Assembly (NCBI GenBank): GCA_025093985.1
Contig: JACAAK010000004.1
Span: forward strand, 4,030,001-4,094,000
Reading direction: 5' to 3'
Origin: Calvatia gigantea
Taxonomy: Eukaryota > Basidiomycota > Agaricomycetes > Agaricales > Lycoperdaceae
DNA: 64,000 nucleotides
The translations under genes and the position numbers were made by a program. How positions within the stretch are numbered: position 1 is the first letter of the stretch; each line of letters opens with the position of its first letter. Positions 22,514 to 33,284 of this stretch are shown in pieces. The notes below the pieces were generated by a model. That model worked only from the letters and a program-made list of their open reading frames with translations, searched no databases and was not told the DNA's origin.

Positions 22514-24546
22514 CTACTCGAAGCACTCTTCCCAATCTCCCTCACCACTCTTTCTCGCATAAGACTGGCTCTTCACGAATGCACGTAAAGGACGCAATCC
22601 ATCCTCGTCCCTCCCCTCACAGAATCCCAGATCCTGCACTGCGTCGTTCATCAATATCCTCACGTAAACCGAATCTTCCGGATCCTCAGCTCGCCTGCGC
22701 TGTCGATCTTTCCTACGTTCGCCTTCCTTCCCAGCGACACCGATTGCGGGTTCTCCTCCTCCATTACTCAGAGGTAGACCGCATTCCATCCGCTCTACTA
22801 CCATCCTTCCAGAAAACGGTACAATCCGACTGATATACCACTCCCGGCTTTGATTGGGTTTCTTTGGATCCAGGATTCCGTCCACGTCTTTGAATAGTCC
22901 CATGGAACTTACGACGGCTGTGATTAGGTTATCGTGAGAGAAGTCGACGTACAACCCGCGGTCGAGGGGGAAAGTCTCCGGATTTGAATCGAGGGTTCTG
23001 TTGGTTTGCGTGTGGTCGTGCACGGGTCGGTGGGTGAGTCGCGCGAGGAGTTCGTTGATGTATCCGACGCCTTGTACAGCGCCCAGTCGTGAACCGTGCC
23101 TAAAAATATAGTTGTTATATAAAACTTGTTAAATTCCGGTTGAAGGTATTGAACGCTTTTACCCTGTGAAGTAGAACTTGTCTAGGTCGAGGGAGTATTC
23201 GAATCCTTCGAATTCGTCTTGGTCGAAGAGATTGCAGAAGCGGCTGTACTCTTCCTTGGCGGCTGTTTCTAGGGCGCATAATAATATAAGAGCTTCGGCG
23301 TCCTGGGGTAGCAGATTTTCTGGGAGACCTTGGGCGATGGTGTTAAGCCTATCTGCGGTAGGTTTGGCGTAGATGTTTTGCCATTCTTCCGATTCGGAGG
23401 ATGTATGCTCTAGTTTGGGGCAGCTTTTGTCTTCGAGGGTGTTATTGTAACCATTCTGGGATCGAATTGTCAATATCTGAATATGAGAATTAATAGCGAG
23501 GTGGTGCGCTCTTACGATTTCTGGGATTATGACGGCTAGTGGCGGTCGTAGTGTACCATTAGTCCCGGCAGTAAAACCTGTGTATAGCTATCTGATGAGC
23601 ACGAGTTTTGAAGATGGATCGGGAATCAAGTAACCTTCTATCCATTTGTGTGCGCTGTCAACAACTCGTTTGCTCCCCGAGGCCCGAACGAAGGGGAGAT
23701 TGGTCTTGTTAACGAGCGTTGGAATAACGTACGAAGGATTTGCGGCCGGATTCCGATGTTCTACGAACTATCAGGTTAGTTCCGATGATAAGGAGAATTA
23801 AAATCGGAAAAGAACGAAAGGGAATTACGGTCACTCGGCAACGATACCGATAGCCGTAACCTGGGTCCCTTTATATCTGGAAATATCCGTAAAGAGGGAA
23901 AAGAAGTTGAAGGGGACGTACTGATGTGCTCCGAATGGAATAATATCAGCTACGCCGAGGTCATACTCGTAGTCGGCGATAAATTGAAATCTTTTGTCAG
24001 TGTAAGACTCCGCCGTTTGGATTTTAAGGATAGCTTGGACGATCTCCATTGATTGACCAAGTGTGGGATAGCGTGCAGCATGCCGTTGCAGCTAGAACTA
24101 AGTCAGAATGCTGTTACTTACTTACGAGAGTGATGACTTACAATGTTGACTTGAGTCAGCTGGCAATCCTTCGGTGGTGGTTGGTACCTTTCTACCGAGT
24201 AATAGGGGGCGTACGATGCCCACAGCTTCTGAATCTTTAACGGTGCAAAGGGAGCTCCTGAGTCGTAGTAGTCATCCGAGTCGATTGCTTTGATGGCTAG
24301 AGCGGGGGGACGCGCGCTGGTATTTCGGCAGAAAGCGACCAGATGTCTTGAGAAGAGGAGGGTGAGGGATATCAGTGCGACTAAAAGCCAGCAGAAAAGA
24401 TGTTTCGTTCGCCGTGTTATGGGTGGGAATCCTAATGAGGAGTCGTGGGTGTTATGCGTGGGGAATATTTTCTCGGAGTCCGCCGCATCTAGATGGGTGG
24501 GCAAGAGAGGCGTGCATTCATCGTTGGGTATTCTCGTGTTAACCAT
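22514..24546 (-). CDS. Histidine acid phosphatase / phytase 1, membrane-anchored
   Basis: Phosphomonoesterase of the histidine acid phosphatase family, expected to release phosphate from phytate or other esters outside the cell or in the secretory path. Exons on the minus strand are 24546-24142, 24091-23922, 23868-23835, 23767-23635, 23577-23516, 23455-23163 and 23099-22514: 1683 nt, 560 aa, no break. The N-terminus is cytosolic-type with an uncleaved TM helix at about residues 49-70 (FCWLLVALISLTLLFS), so a type II anchor rather than a free signal peptide. The catalytic motif is RHAARYP at residues 138-144, where the family has RHGxRxP. The second catalytic motif FSHDN is at 420-423. PFVRASGS..VVDSA and HTQTNRTL motifs are typical of phytases. 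The exon 3 donor could be 6 nt further on. The G-to-A change in the RHG motif may alter activity. Confidence 0.85.
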
Positions 24547-27500
24547 GGTCGCACGAGTGAGGAGGAATGGGTCTACAAAAATTCATGTTTTCAAAGATAT
24601 AGAGCTGAAAGCGAGAAACCCATCCTACGTTGACCAGGCAGGGAAACAAAAACTTGCTGAGATGCGGAAAGGGTGGTGGTATCTGTCTGGTATGTGGGAG
24701 AATGGGAGAGAGTAGTGAGGGGAAATCGAAGCAGTGCAAACTTGGAGGAGAGTCATCGCAGAGGGTGCCTTCTTGAGCAGACTGGGTTCTGCGAGCGGCA
24801 AGCGCACGTTGGAAGCTGACTGCACAGATTTGCTCACAGGCCCGGTCACGCCGATCATTGCCGTATACATTTGTTGATGCCTATTTCTAGCACCTCCGCT
24901 TCTGGGATCTCACCCCTGAGAAAGAAACGTGGGAGGAATGGATAACCGTCCTGACTCAGAACACGTGCTTCAGAATGGTGTTCAGTACTTTCAGTAAACG
25001 CCTCCCCCTACTACAGCACATCCACCACCTGTCAAGTAGTCTGCCACAGACAGTCATTGATTGGAATTTAGGCCGCCATTCCCAACGAACTGTAGGAGCT
25101 ATTCGGAGTCCCGAGCAATTTCCTCAACCCTCCCTCCACGTATCCACTTGCCCTCTGGTAATAAGCTTGGCAGGTGTGTAGGCCTTAGGGCACGTTTTTA
25201 CTGGATTTTACAATAGCCCCGCAGAGCAAGATTGAGGAAATCCTGGCATGCAAAATTGAGTCCCCATTTGTTATAACCACCTCCGCGCAGAGTCTAAACG
25301 GCATCCGTTACATCACGCTGACTAGTTTGCACTTCCCCTTCTCCATCGTGTCCCCCGGCCTTTTCATATACTACCAGCCGATAGGCGTAGAGTATTGGGC
25401 TTTTCTTCATTCCCCACAAACGGCATTTGGGTTCCAAGAAGAACCGTGGGCTTGTGGTGATTTCGCGTTTGATATTGTCCTATCATTCAAGATGGTGTCA
25501 CGCCCATGCATTGGATTTTCCCTAAACCCCAGTTTCTTTTTTTTTTTTTAATAAAGTAATCAAATTGTCGAACTTGTGATCAACGGCAGTCATGGGTATC
25601 CATGGGCATTATTAAGATTAGGAAGGGACAATTGTGCCGTCTTAAATGATTTATGATCATACAGGAAAAGACGACCAGCCTGTTGATCGGTAATGTGCGA
25701 GGTTTGATATGGCAAATTACTTTTTTGTAGACAAGAGGGATGTCAAACTTCACCTCCTCATCCCATCAATGCACCGCAACTTTGTAGCTATGCGATTCCG
25801 AGTCGGTCCTTCAAACAGGTTTCATACCACAAACTTTGGTCCAGTGGAGTCAGTATGCGAAAAACACCCTAGTTGGCCTCCGAGGAAAATTGGTTGGCTG
25901 GCACTAAAGCTCAAAAGCATTTCAGGGCATCGGTCAATGATGCGAAGCAGAGGGCCCCTGAATTGCCGACATACCCAATGTGCGAGGGAGGAATAATAAA
26001 TTTCAGAAGTATTCCTGCCCTCCAAAGTTGAACTACAAAATGTTTGCAACGATGGATCACACCACCGAGATAGAGTAGCCTTAGTGATTTAAGATCACGC
26101 TTGCGGTTAAAACAGGCACCACTTTGCTCTCGTTGGAAGAAAAGAAAACGCCACCTCGTCCTACGGGATACAAACACTTTATTGGCATTATTTACTAAGT
26201 CACAAGAAAGGTACGAACAGAATGAAAGAGGACAATGTAAGTAAAATGAATGGAAGTTAATCGAGCCATATGATTGACCGAAAATGACGTGACTCCGAAA
26301 TCCAACCACTCCCTACGATGTTCCATCCCTTGGTGTGCCTGGTCCGGTGTGCAAGTAAATCCCAGCCGTTACTGGTATTTGAGCATCTTCGCGGTTGCGA
26401 GTGGTTTTCTCAATCCGTGCACTTGACGCACACCGTCACTCGGAAAGAGCTCGGCAGGTGTGTGAGGGCATTTTCTCAGGATATCAAAGATCCCGCAGAG
26501 CAAAATTGACGTAATCCTGAAGGTTCTGATCACTCTTCTGAAGGTTCCAAGCTTCAGTCTCTGGTTGTGGGAGCCAGCACTGAGTAAATACCAGTAAGTT
26601 TCAACCCCAGAAACATACTACATACGTTTGTTGCAGTCAACAGTTGTGTGTAACGTACCCCCATTTTTTTAAAAAAACTGATTAGTTTTCAAACGTGCGT
26701 TCGACGACAGTCATGGGTATCCGTGGGGACTATGAATGGGATGGGGAGAGTGTAGTGAAACCGTGTGGTTTTTGGCAATCACAAAAGAAAAGGCGACCAA
26801 CCCGCTGATCCGCGGGGTGCAGGGATCCCGTGCCTTAATATGGCTGATTACTTGTGAGTGACAACGGAGGTATCGGACATCCCCTCCCTATCCCATCTAT
26901 GTACTGCAAGCCTGCAGCTTTGTAGCTATGCAACTTGATCCTTCAAACAGATTTCAAGACGCGGACTTTTGCTGCCATTATACTCGGACATGCTTCCCCA
27001 GAAGGAATTTACTTTTCTGTGGGCGGAATCACACCGGATCCCATCTTTGCATCTGTCCTTCCTTACCTGGCGTTTGGTGAGAAGTCCACCCACTAAACTG
27101 ACTTTGACACCCCTGGCGTGATTAATGACATGCAGGGGCTTCCCCAGCCACGTAGATACACGCATTCCGTGCTATGCCTAGTCTAGTTGCAGTAGAACAT
27201 GGAATTGGGAAACTCCAAACTTCAATCACCAATTCACCATGGGTCGTAGTTCCTCTAACAACAAAATCACTCTGACATCCGCGGTCCATAGCGATAGGTC
27301 ATTTCCATCACGTTCTTGATTAGAGTGATGACGGACACAAAACTGAGGTACGGAGTTTCATATATCACTGATCATCAAGAAGCCTGCTCCGTCCCTTCCC
27401 TGTTCTCTTAATACATCTGTTGCTTCTGCTGTGCTATGGTGCCGATAGGTACGCCCATAACATACCAAGACATCATTCAAGGGGCTGAAGGCCCTAAGAA

Positions 27501-27864
27501 AAATGAAAATAATTTCTCCCAAGGTGTTGCCATCTGAAAGTCTTGACGCCAAACTGCCAAGCCCCGCCACGCTCCCCGACAGCGGTCGCCATGTGGTCCC
27601 TAAAGCGCCCCAACGTTTCCCACTTAAAGCGGCCGCCGCCTAAAATCAAGGATCCTGCAGACGCTGTGAGTGGCCCTTGGCGCCTGGTTGGTGTTTGGTC
27701 GCTTTGCTTAGATTTTTGATCATCATTGCAACTGTGAGGATTAAGTTGGAAGCGGGGTCACACACACATAGAAAAATCATTCAAAACCTAAGGCCGTACC
27801 TCATACACAAAATCACACGCAACCCTACACAACCCCTTTCCCCCCTCCGTCTCTCTTAACCAGA
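24547..27864. other. Long spacer with an internal diverged duplication
   Basis: No gene supported on either strand; ORFs are short and not conserved between the two halves of the duplication. DNA at about 25130-25950 is repeated in diverged form at about 26430-27080 (see repeat entry). A poly-T run lies at 25538-25549. The last part before 27865 carries a pyrimidine-rich leader typical of a fungal promoter. Confidence 0.45.
25130..27080 (+). repeat. Diverged direct repeat, two units about 1.1-1.3 kb apart
   Basis: Matching stretches occur in the same order in 25130-25950 and 26430-27080. These include GGCAGGTGTGT then CCGCAGAGCAA.ATTGA, then CAGTCATGGGTATCC, then AAAAG.CGACCA.CC, then CTTTGTAGCTATGC and TCCTTCAAACAG. 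Many substitutions and small indels separate the units and no frame is conserved, so this is probably a decayed non-coding duplication or an old transposon relic. Confidence 0.5.
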
Positions 27865-29099
27865 ATGTCAGATACACCGCTGGAGAAAAAGATGGCGGTG
27901 GTGTTTGCTGGAGCGTTGACCTTTGGCTTATATTGCTCTACTTTCCTTACGTGTCTCCGCTGGCTTCTGTGTGCGGACGAAGGGTGGAAGGTGCGAAAGA
28001 ACATCAGATGGCCAATGGTGGTTGCGACCCTCCTCATATTTGCATTTAATGCACTGTATTTAAGCTGGACTTTGCATTGGAATATGGTGAGGGTTTGGCA
28101 TACGGTTCATGATCCGCCGGGTACCCCGAAATTTTCAACTCCGGATTATGCGAGTATCGTTTCGGTGAGCCAAGTGATGCGATTTGAGATAGGCTGCCGA
28201 CTAACGATGGTGCTAGTGTACCTTGGCAAACTGTACTGTTCTGCTGGCAGATATTGTCTTGGTGACTTCTATATCCTATATTTTCCTACCTTGTGAATTA
28301 ACAAGTCGCTCCTATTTAGATGGTCAGATGCTGGATAATTTACGGCCGGCGTAATATCCCCATCCTCATCGTCCCGGTATTTCTGTGGCTTGTGGCACTT
28401 ATATGCACTGTACTCCAAATATATCTCCAAGCCGCGCATATCCACAATCCAAGAATCGGTCCGTATAACTGGGCTTCGGTAAACATGACGATGGGCCCTG
28501 GCATTGTCTTAATGCCATTTTGGTTATCAACTATCCTCTTGAATGCCTATGTATCAGGCGAGTCCCAGGCGCTGGAGATTCCTTTGCTCAAACAGAATGC
28601 TAATTCTCCCCTTTGTTGCAGTGGCTTTGAGCCATCGCATCTATCGAGCTGCGAAGCGGTCTACATCCTCTACGTCCGTCGAGAATCTCCATTTTGCCAT
28701 TCACATCATTGCGGAGTCCGGGATACTCTATTTTCCTGTCACCCTTGCACATCTGTTAGTCTGGTTCGGGTCAAGCAAATTTGCTATTGACATAATCAGC
28801 GTTTTGGTCAGTCCATCGAACGTTCCTCTGCGAGTCAATCACTTCCTTACCTACCTATATAGAATGCGCCGCTGATAGGAATTGCGTTCAATTGGCTCAT
28901 TATCCGCGTCGCCAGGAACAAGGCTGCAGAAGCTGCGAAGGGAGCTTCTGGGGACATCTCGACAATCAAGTTTAGTAGATCCGGCACATATCGAGATTCT
29001 CTTTTCGATTCCGTAGGTCGAACGGATGGGTCTGGTTCGTCGGAGACGGCAGTTGTTGTTATGTGCGTACTGTTTTCTGGGGAGTGTTCGTTCAACTGA
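27865..29099 (+). CDS. Seven-TM membrane protein, second subfamily
   Basis: Uncharacterised basidiomycete 7TM protein. Exons 27865-28164, 28217-28261, 28320-28557, 28622-28806 and 28863-29099 sum to 1005 nt (334 aa). TM segments occur at VVFAGALTFGLYCSTFL, WPMVVATLLIFAFNALYL, VLLADIVLMVRCW, PILIVPVFLWLVALICTVL, GIVLMPFWLSTILLN, IIAESGILYFPVTLAHLL and IGIAFNWLIIRVA. The RCWIIYGRR and IAESGILY motifs are hallmarks of this large family and correspond to the RCY and LIESG..YS motifs of the 7TM-C/D type. Intron 3 appears to start with GC (CAG|GCGAGT, 28558), because the nearby GT option gives an immediate stop. A last intron from 29061 (donor GTGCGT, branch CAACTGAT, acceptor CTATAG) would end the protein after VVVIR instead. 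Role and ligand unknown. Confidence 0.8.
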
Positions 29100-30440
29100 T
29101 CGAATTATTTACGAACCTATAGTCGGTGAGCTTGGGGTTTAGAAAGCGGAGCAAAGGGGTAGAAATTTTCGGTGTTTATAACGACGTAGGCTCGCGAGTT
29201 AATGCTATGTTTATCTGCTACTAAGGAAATGTAACAACATTGGAACTGTCACTTAGCAAGAGTCTCTATCGCAAGCCGCTGCAGCCTTGAGTTTCGGAGA
29301 ATTTGCCGAAGCTCGTTAATCATTAATCATTCCGCAGAGTTCGGAATAGTGGCACGTGAGATTGTCCGTCCAACCACGCGATAGTGGCTTCACTGCACAC
29401 GTAGTTTGCAGCTGCTCGCTTATCTGCTTTTCATTCCGAACATCTGTGCCAATTCCGCCCCGTTCCCGAGCTTTCCTGGCTCGTGCATCCTGCACCTCTC
29501 ACCAACAAAAATATCTCGCCCAATGTGCTTTCAATGCGCTCGGGAATAACGTCTTGTCATGGCAACTCTTCAATAAAGTGACCATATTCACATTTCTTTC
29601 CCTATACACCCGTTCCGTGCATCCAGGAGCTTGTCATTTGCTTATAATCAACACGCGACCATTCAATCATAAAACCAGACCCCGGATTCTTATCATTCCA
29701 TTTTGCCCTGCCATTTTGTTGCCCTTATCCTGCGATGCATTGCTCCACACCTCCCTGAGGCAGTGTTGACCCATCCGCGACGATACCCCTGAGAGCACAC
29801 TTCCGAGCCAGCCTGCAGTGACCTATTTTGCCCTTGCTGTTCTACAGCCTGACTCATGTCCCGACACTTCTCTAATTTGGACTTCATACGGCACTGTCTC
29901 CCAGCGTCTGGCAAACAAACCTCTTTTTGAACATTCAATTTGAAAAATATCTTCCTTCTGATGATCGCCGACTCCTGGCACATCCTGATCCCAAACTGAG
30001 TGAACTGCTTATCAAACAAGGAAGTCTTGTGGTAGTACTTCAAAACGTATTCCGTTGGTGCATTTATTCGCTTTAAAACCCTTCACCAATTTACTGATGC
30101 AGAATTACCAATTCGCTGGAGGCCCGATAATTCAAGAGAAAAGATTGATACACATCCCCTTACAGCGGTGGTGCTCACCTTCCTTCAACTTTAAGCGTCG
30201 GTTAACCGTCCTGAGCTCGGACGAATCTTGCCCGTGGTGTTCTTCTATTCAACAGCACGACTTCTCACACCGGTGGCGCCCTCTCTGATTCGACGAACCT
30301 CCTCCTTAGTGACCTTCCATACGCAGAGTGCCAAGTCCTGGCGCTTGTCATTTTAACTGCGGAGTTAATAGCATCTACGGGCAACCGCCGTAGAGCTCGG
30401 ACGACCCGGGCTAATTCCCGTGACTATTTCTGTGTAGCTT
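29100..30440. other. Intergenic, no gene seen
   Basis: ORFs at 29356-29769 (plus) and 29693-30043 (minus) overlap and have no family signal or conserved introns, so neither is called. The interval contains the P450-1 promoter at its right end. Confidence 0.4.
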
Positions 30441-30449
30441 TTGGGATAA

Positions 30450-30456
30450 TATATAA
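30450..30456 (+). promoter_or_regulatory. TATA box of P450-1
   Basis: TATATAA about 36-42 bases before the P450-1 start codon, in an otherwise GC-balanced region. Spacing leaves a short leader. The paralogue at 33285 does not have an equally good box. Confidence 0.45.
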
Positions 30457-30491
30457 GCTCGCACTTGATTCTTTCCTCACTTCACGCCATT

Positions 30492-32576
30492 ATGTCCTTC
30501 ACAACGGCCTTCGTATGCATCTTAAGCCTCTATCTCTTCGTGTATATAAGAAGGAAAAATTCCAAGGTATTGTCCTCGAGTTCGCATCTCGGTCGACCCC
30601 GCTAACCTGAGGTAGCTGAAACAGGATCCCAGCTATCGGCCATTCAGGAGTCCTGACTTCCCGGTTAGGTGCATTGACTACATTTTCCTATGGGTATCGA
30701 AAGGTCCAAGAAGGATATGAGAAGGTATCATCTCTCCGTCCGATGATTGCTTTTCGGTTGTGTGCTGATCCTCTGTTCTCAGTATTCTGTTTTCATGATC
30801 CCAAGATATTTTTCTTGGCTCGTGGTTGCTCACCAGCCCGAGCACCTGAAAGACATCACTAGAGCTAGAGACGACCAGATTTCATTTTACGATGCGCTGA
30901 ACAAGGTGGGCACCCCTTTTTTTTTGTCTCACAGGCGGCATCTGACACTGACAGGCAGGACAATTTGAATACACCATTGGCCCGGACCTCAATACCAATT
31001 TGTATCACATCAGCATTGCTCGCGGCCCTATGACTCGAAATATCAGTGCCCGTTTTCCCGATCTCTTCGATGAAATGAACAAAGGTCTTCAAGATATTTT
31101 TGTTGGAGCTGACAAAGGTAAGATCCACGATCCCCCTCCGGTTGCAATTCTTGTATACTTAGGCGTCACCCCAGGCTGGATTGATATCCCTTGCTACAAG
31201 TCCGTCGTCCATATTGTTTCGAGAGTCGTCAGTCGATTCTTCGTTGGAAGTAAACTCAGTAGGCTTCGTGATATTTTGATTGGGTTATCTTTGGCTCATT
31301 ATCTCGCTCAGGCTCCAACCCAAGGTATACAGATTTAATGCAGGGCTACACGTACCACTGTCGCTAGATGTGGGGTCGTCATCAGACTTCTTCCTACTTG
31401 GCTAAAACCGTACGTATCGCTGACGCAAGGTTAAGGGTGCTATTTCACAAAGCGTGTCCAGCATCGTCAACAAAGTCCTGTTCGATTCCCAGGCAAAGCT
31501 TCGCGAAGTAGAAGATTATCTGAGGCCCATCATCGTGGAACGCCTTAAAAATGACACTATGGACGAAGCATGCAATGAAGTCTGTGAGTTGACGTAACTA
31601 GGGACGTCCAACTTAAGGAATTGACCTCGCTGGCAGAATGACATGGTTACATGGCTGTGGAATGCAGCGCCAGAGAACGAACGCACGGTTCGTCACATTG
31701 CAGTCCGCATGATCTTCTTCAATATTGCGGCTATTCACACTACTTCTTCTGTGAGGTTTACGTCACGCAATCTTCCCTCGAGGCCACCTGCTCACATATC
31801 CGCTTCAGCTCTTATCGCATGTTCTGTTCAACCTCGCCACCTACACCTCGTACATCGAACCTTTACGAGAGGAAATAACCTGCCTGTGGTAAAAGCGGAG
31901 GGCTGGACCAAGGCGGCTACTGAGAACATGCGGAAGCTAGACAGCTTCATGAAGGAGTCCCAGAGACTTCACGGGTCGGACTCTGGTGAGTTTGATTACA
32001 ACGTTGATGTTTCATATAGACCCTAATGCGGAGCTGCGTTGTGCTAGTTATGATACCCAGGTTTACCATGAACGACTTCGTGTTTTCAGATGGGACTGTT
32101 GTTCCTAAGGGTTATAACCTCATGGTTGCTGGGCGGTCAATTAACCGTGACGAAGTGAGCATAATGGCATTATTTCGCATTTCGGAGCCTGTTTCTAACC
32201 ATGACTCTTAAGCGCTATTATCCCAACGCTGAGGAATTCCAGGGTTTCCGTTTTGTAGATAAAGATCCCTGCGAAGTGGTTGATGACCGCCTTGAATCCG
32301 GAATACATGTCCTTCGGTACCGGACGTCATGCATGGTATATCCTTGTCGTACATCCACTTACCCCATTGCTTATATGAATGTTTCTGAACCACAGCCCGG
32401 GACGCTTTTTTGCAGCAGCGGAAATAAAGACTATCGTCGCGCGCGTTCTCTTGGATTACGACATCAAGTTAACCGATGAAAAGGCGGGGAGACCGGAGAA
32501 TCAATGGGTCACTGGGCTATTTGTTGCCCCAAACCAGACGGCAAGGATCTCGCTGCGGAAAAGAAAGGAGCAGTGA
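30492..32576 (+). CDS. Cytochrome P450-1 (ent-kaurene-oxidase-like), frame-broken
   Basis: Haem-thiolate monooxygenase of the basidiomycete type often annotated as ent-kaurene oxidase-like; substrate not predictable. Exon 1 (30492-30566) encodes an N-terminal ER anchor (FVCILSLYLFVYI) and basic linker. Later exons match P450-2 one to one: YGY.K.QEGYEK, LTRN-type TRNISARF, the I-helix region (AAIHTTSS, about 31730), KESQRLHGSD, FTFSDGT-like segment, and the haem loop FGTGRHAC|PGRFF split by an intron near 32337-32393. The frame is broken at least five times by single extra bases: GG 30624-30625, CC 31355-31356, CC 31879-31880, CC 31883-31884 and CCC 32267-32269. Removing one base at each restores full agreement with P450-2. 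The stop is at 32574-32576. Confidence 0.75.
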
Positions 32577-33284
32577 TTCTGGCAGTACACGTTGTGACTC
32601 ATAACAGACTGTATGCATCAGTGCAATCTCAGCGGCAAATTCAAATATAATGATTTTTTACGGCCCTCGTATCGCCCGGTGAATCTCTTTCCAGAGGCGA
32701 AGGCATTAAGTATTTTATGAGTCCCGACTCCTGAATATCCGTGACCGCCTGAAGCGTTAAAAGCAATCCAAAGTCTCGTTTTCCGTTGAGTCGCAAGGCG
32801 CATGACAAGAAATTGACACTGATTAGATATACAGGCCTACCGCTTCGGAACACCGCGGTCACGTCCTAACCTGCCCCAGGCGCCAGTGCACCACCAATGC
32901 ACCAAGGACGACAACCCCCGGAAAAGGTTTCATATCTGGGGCACATCTGGACGCCCAGAGGCGGCACCGTGTCCCCACGAGCATTAGTCATCCTCAGCTT
33001 GCGCCTTTATTTTTCGGGGGGGACCTCCCCTTGAACTGCTCAACAGTATCCCTTATTTGCTACTCTGACTCGACAATTTACCCCACGGCGTTATGTGAAA
33101 ACTCCGGTCGCTCTGCCGAGCTTTGGCGCCTACATTTATATTTGGAGGAGCTGCGGATTCTTGATAGTCATCGCGACCGGGCTCAGAATTCGAGCGAGAC
33201 TTGCTTTAATTGTTTTAGCCGTACATTCTAGATCGTGGAAGTAATTTACTACCACCCCAACCCCCGCTACCTTTCTTTATCGTC
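32577..33284. other. P450-1/P450-2 spacer
   Basis: No gene. Contains the 3' end of P450-1 and the promoter of P450-2 (a TTTATATTTGG motif at about 33133 is rather distant). Nothing else recognised. Confidence 0.4.

Noticed and set aside
29356..30043. Two overlapping ORFs of 116-137 codons in the 29-30 kb spacer
   Set aside because: They overlap on opposite strands, have no hydrophobic pattern or motif, and no paralogue in the window supports either.
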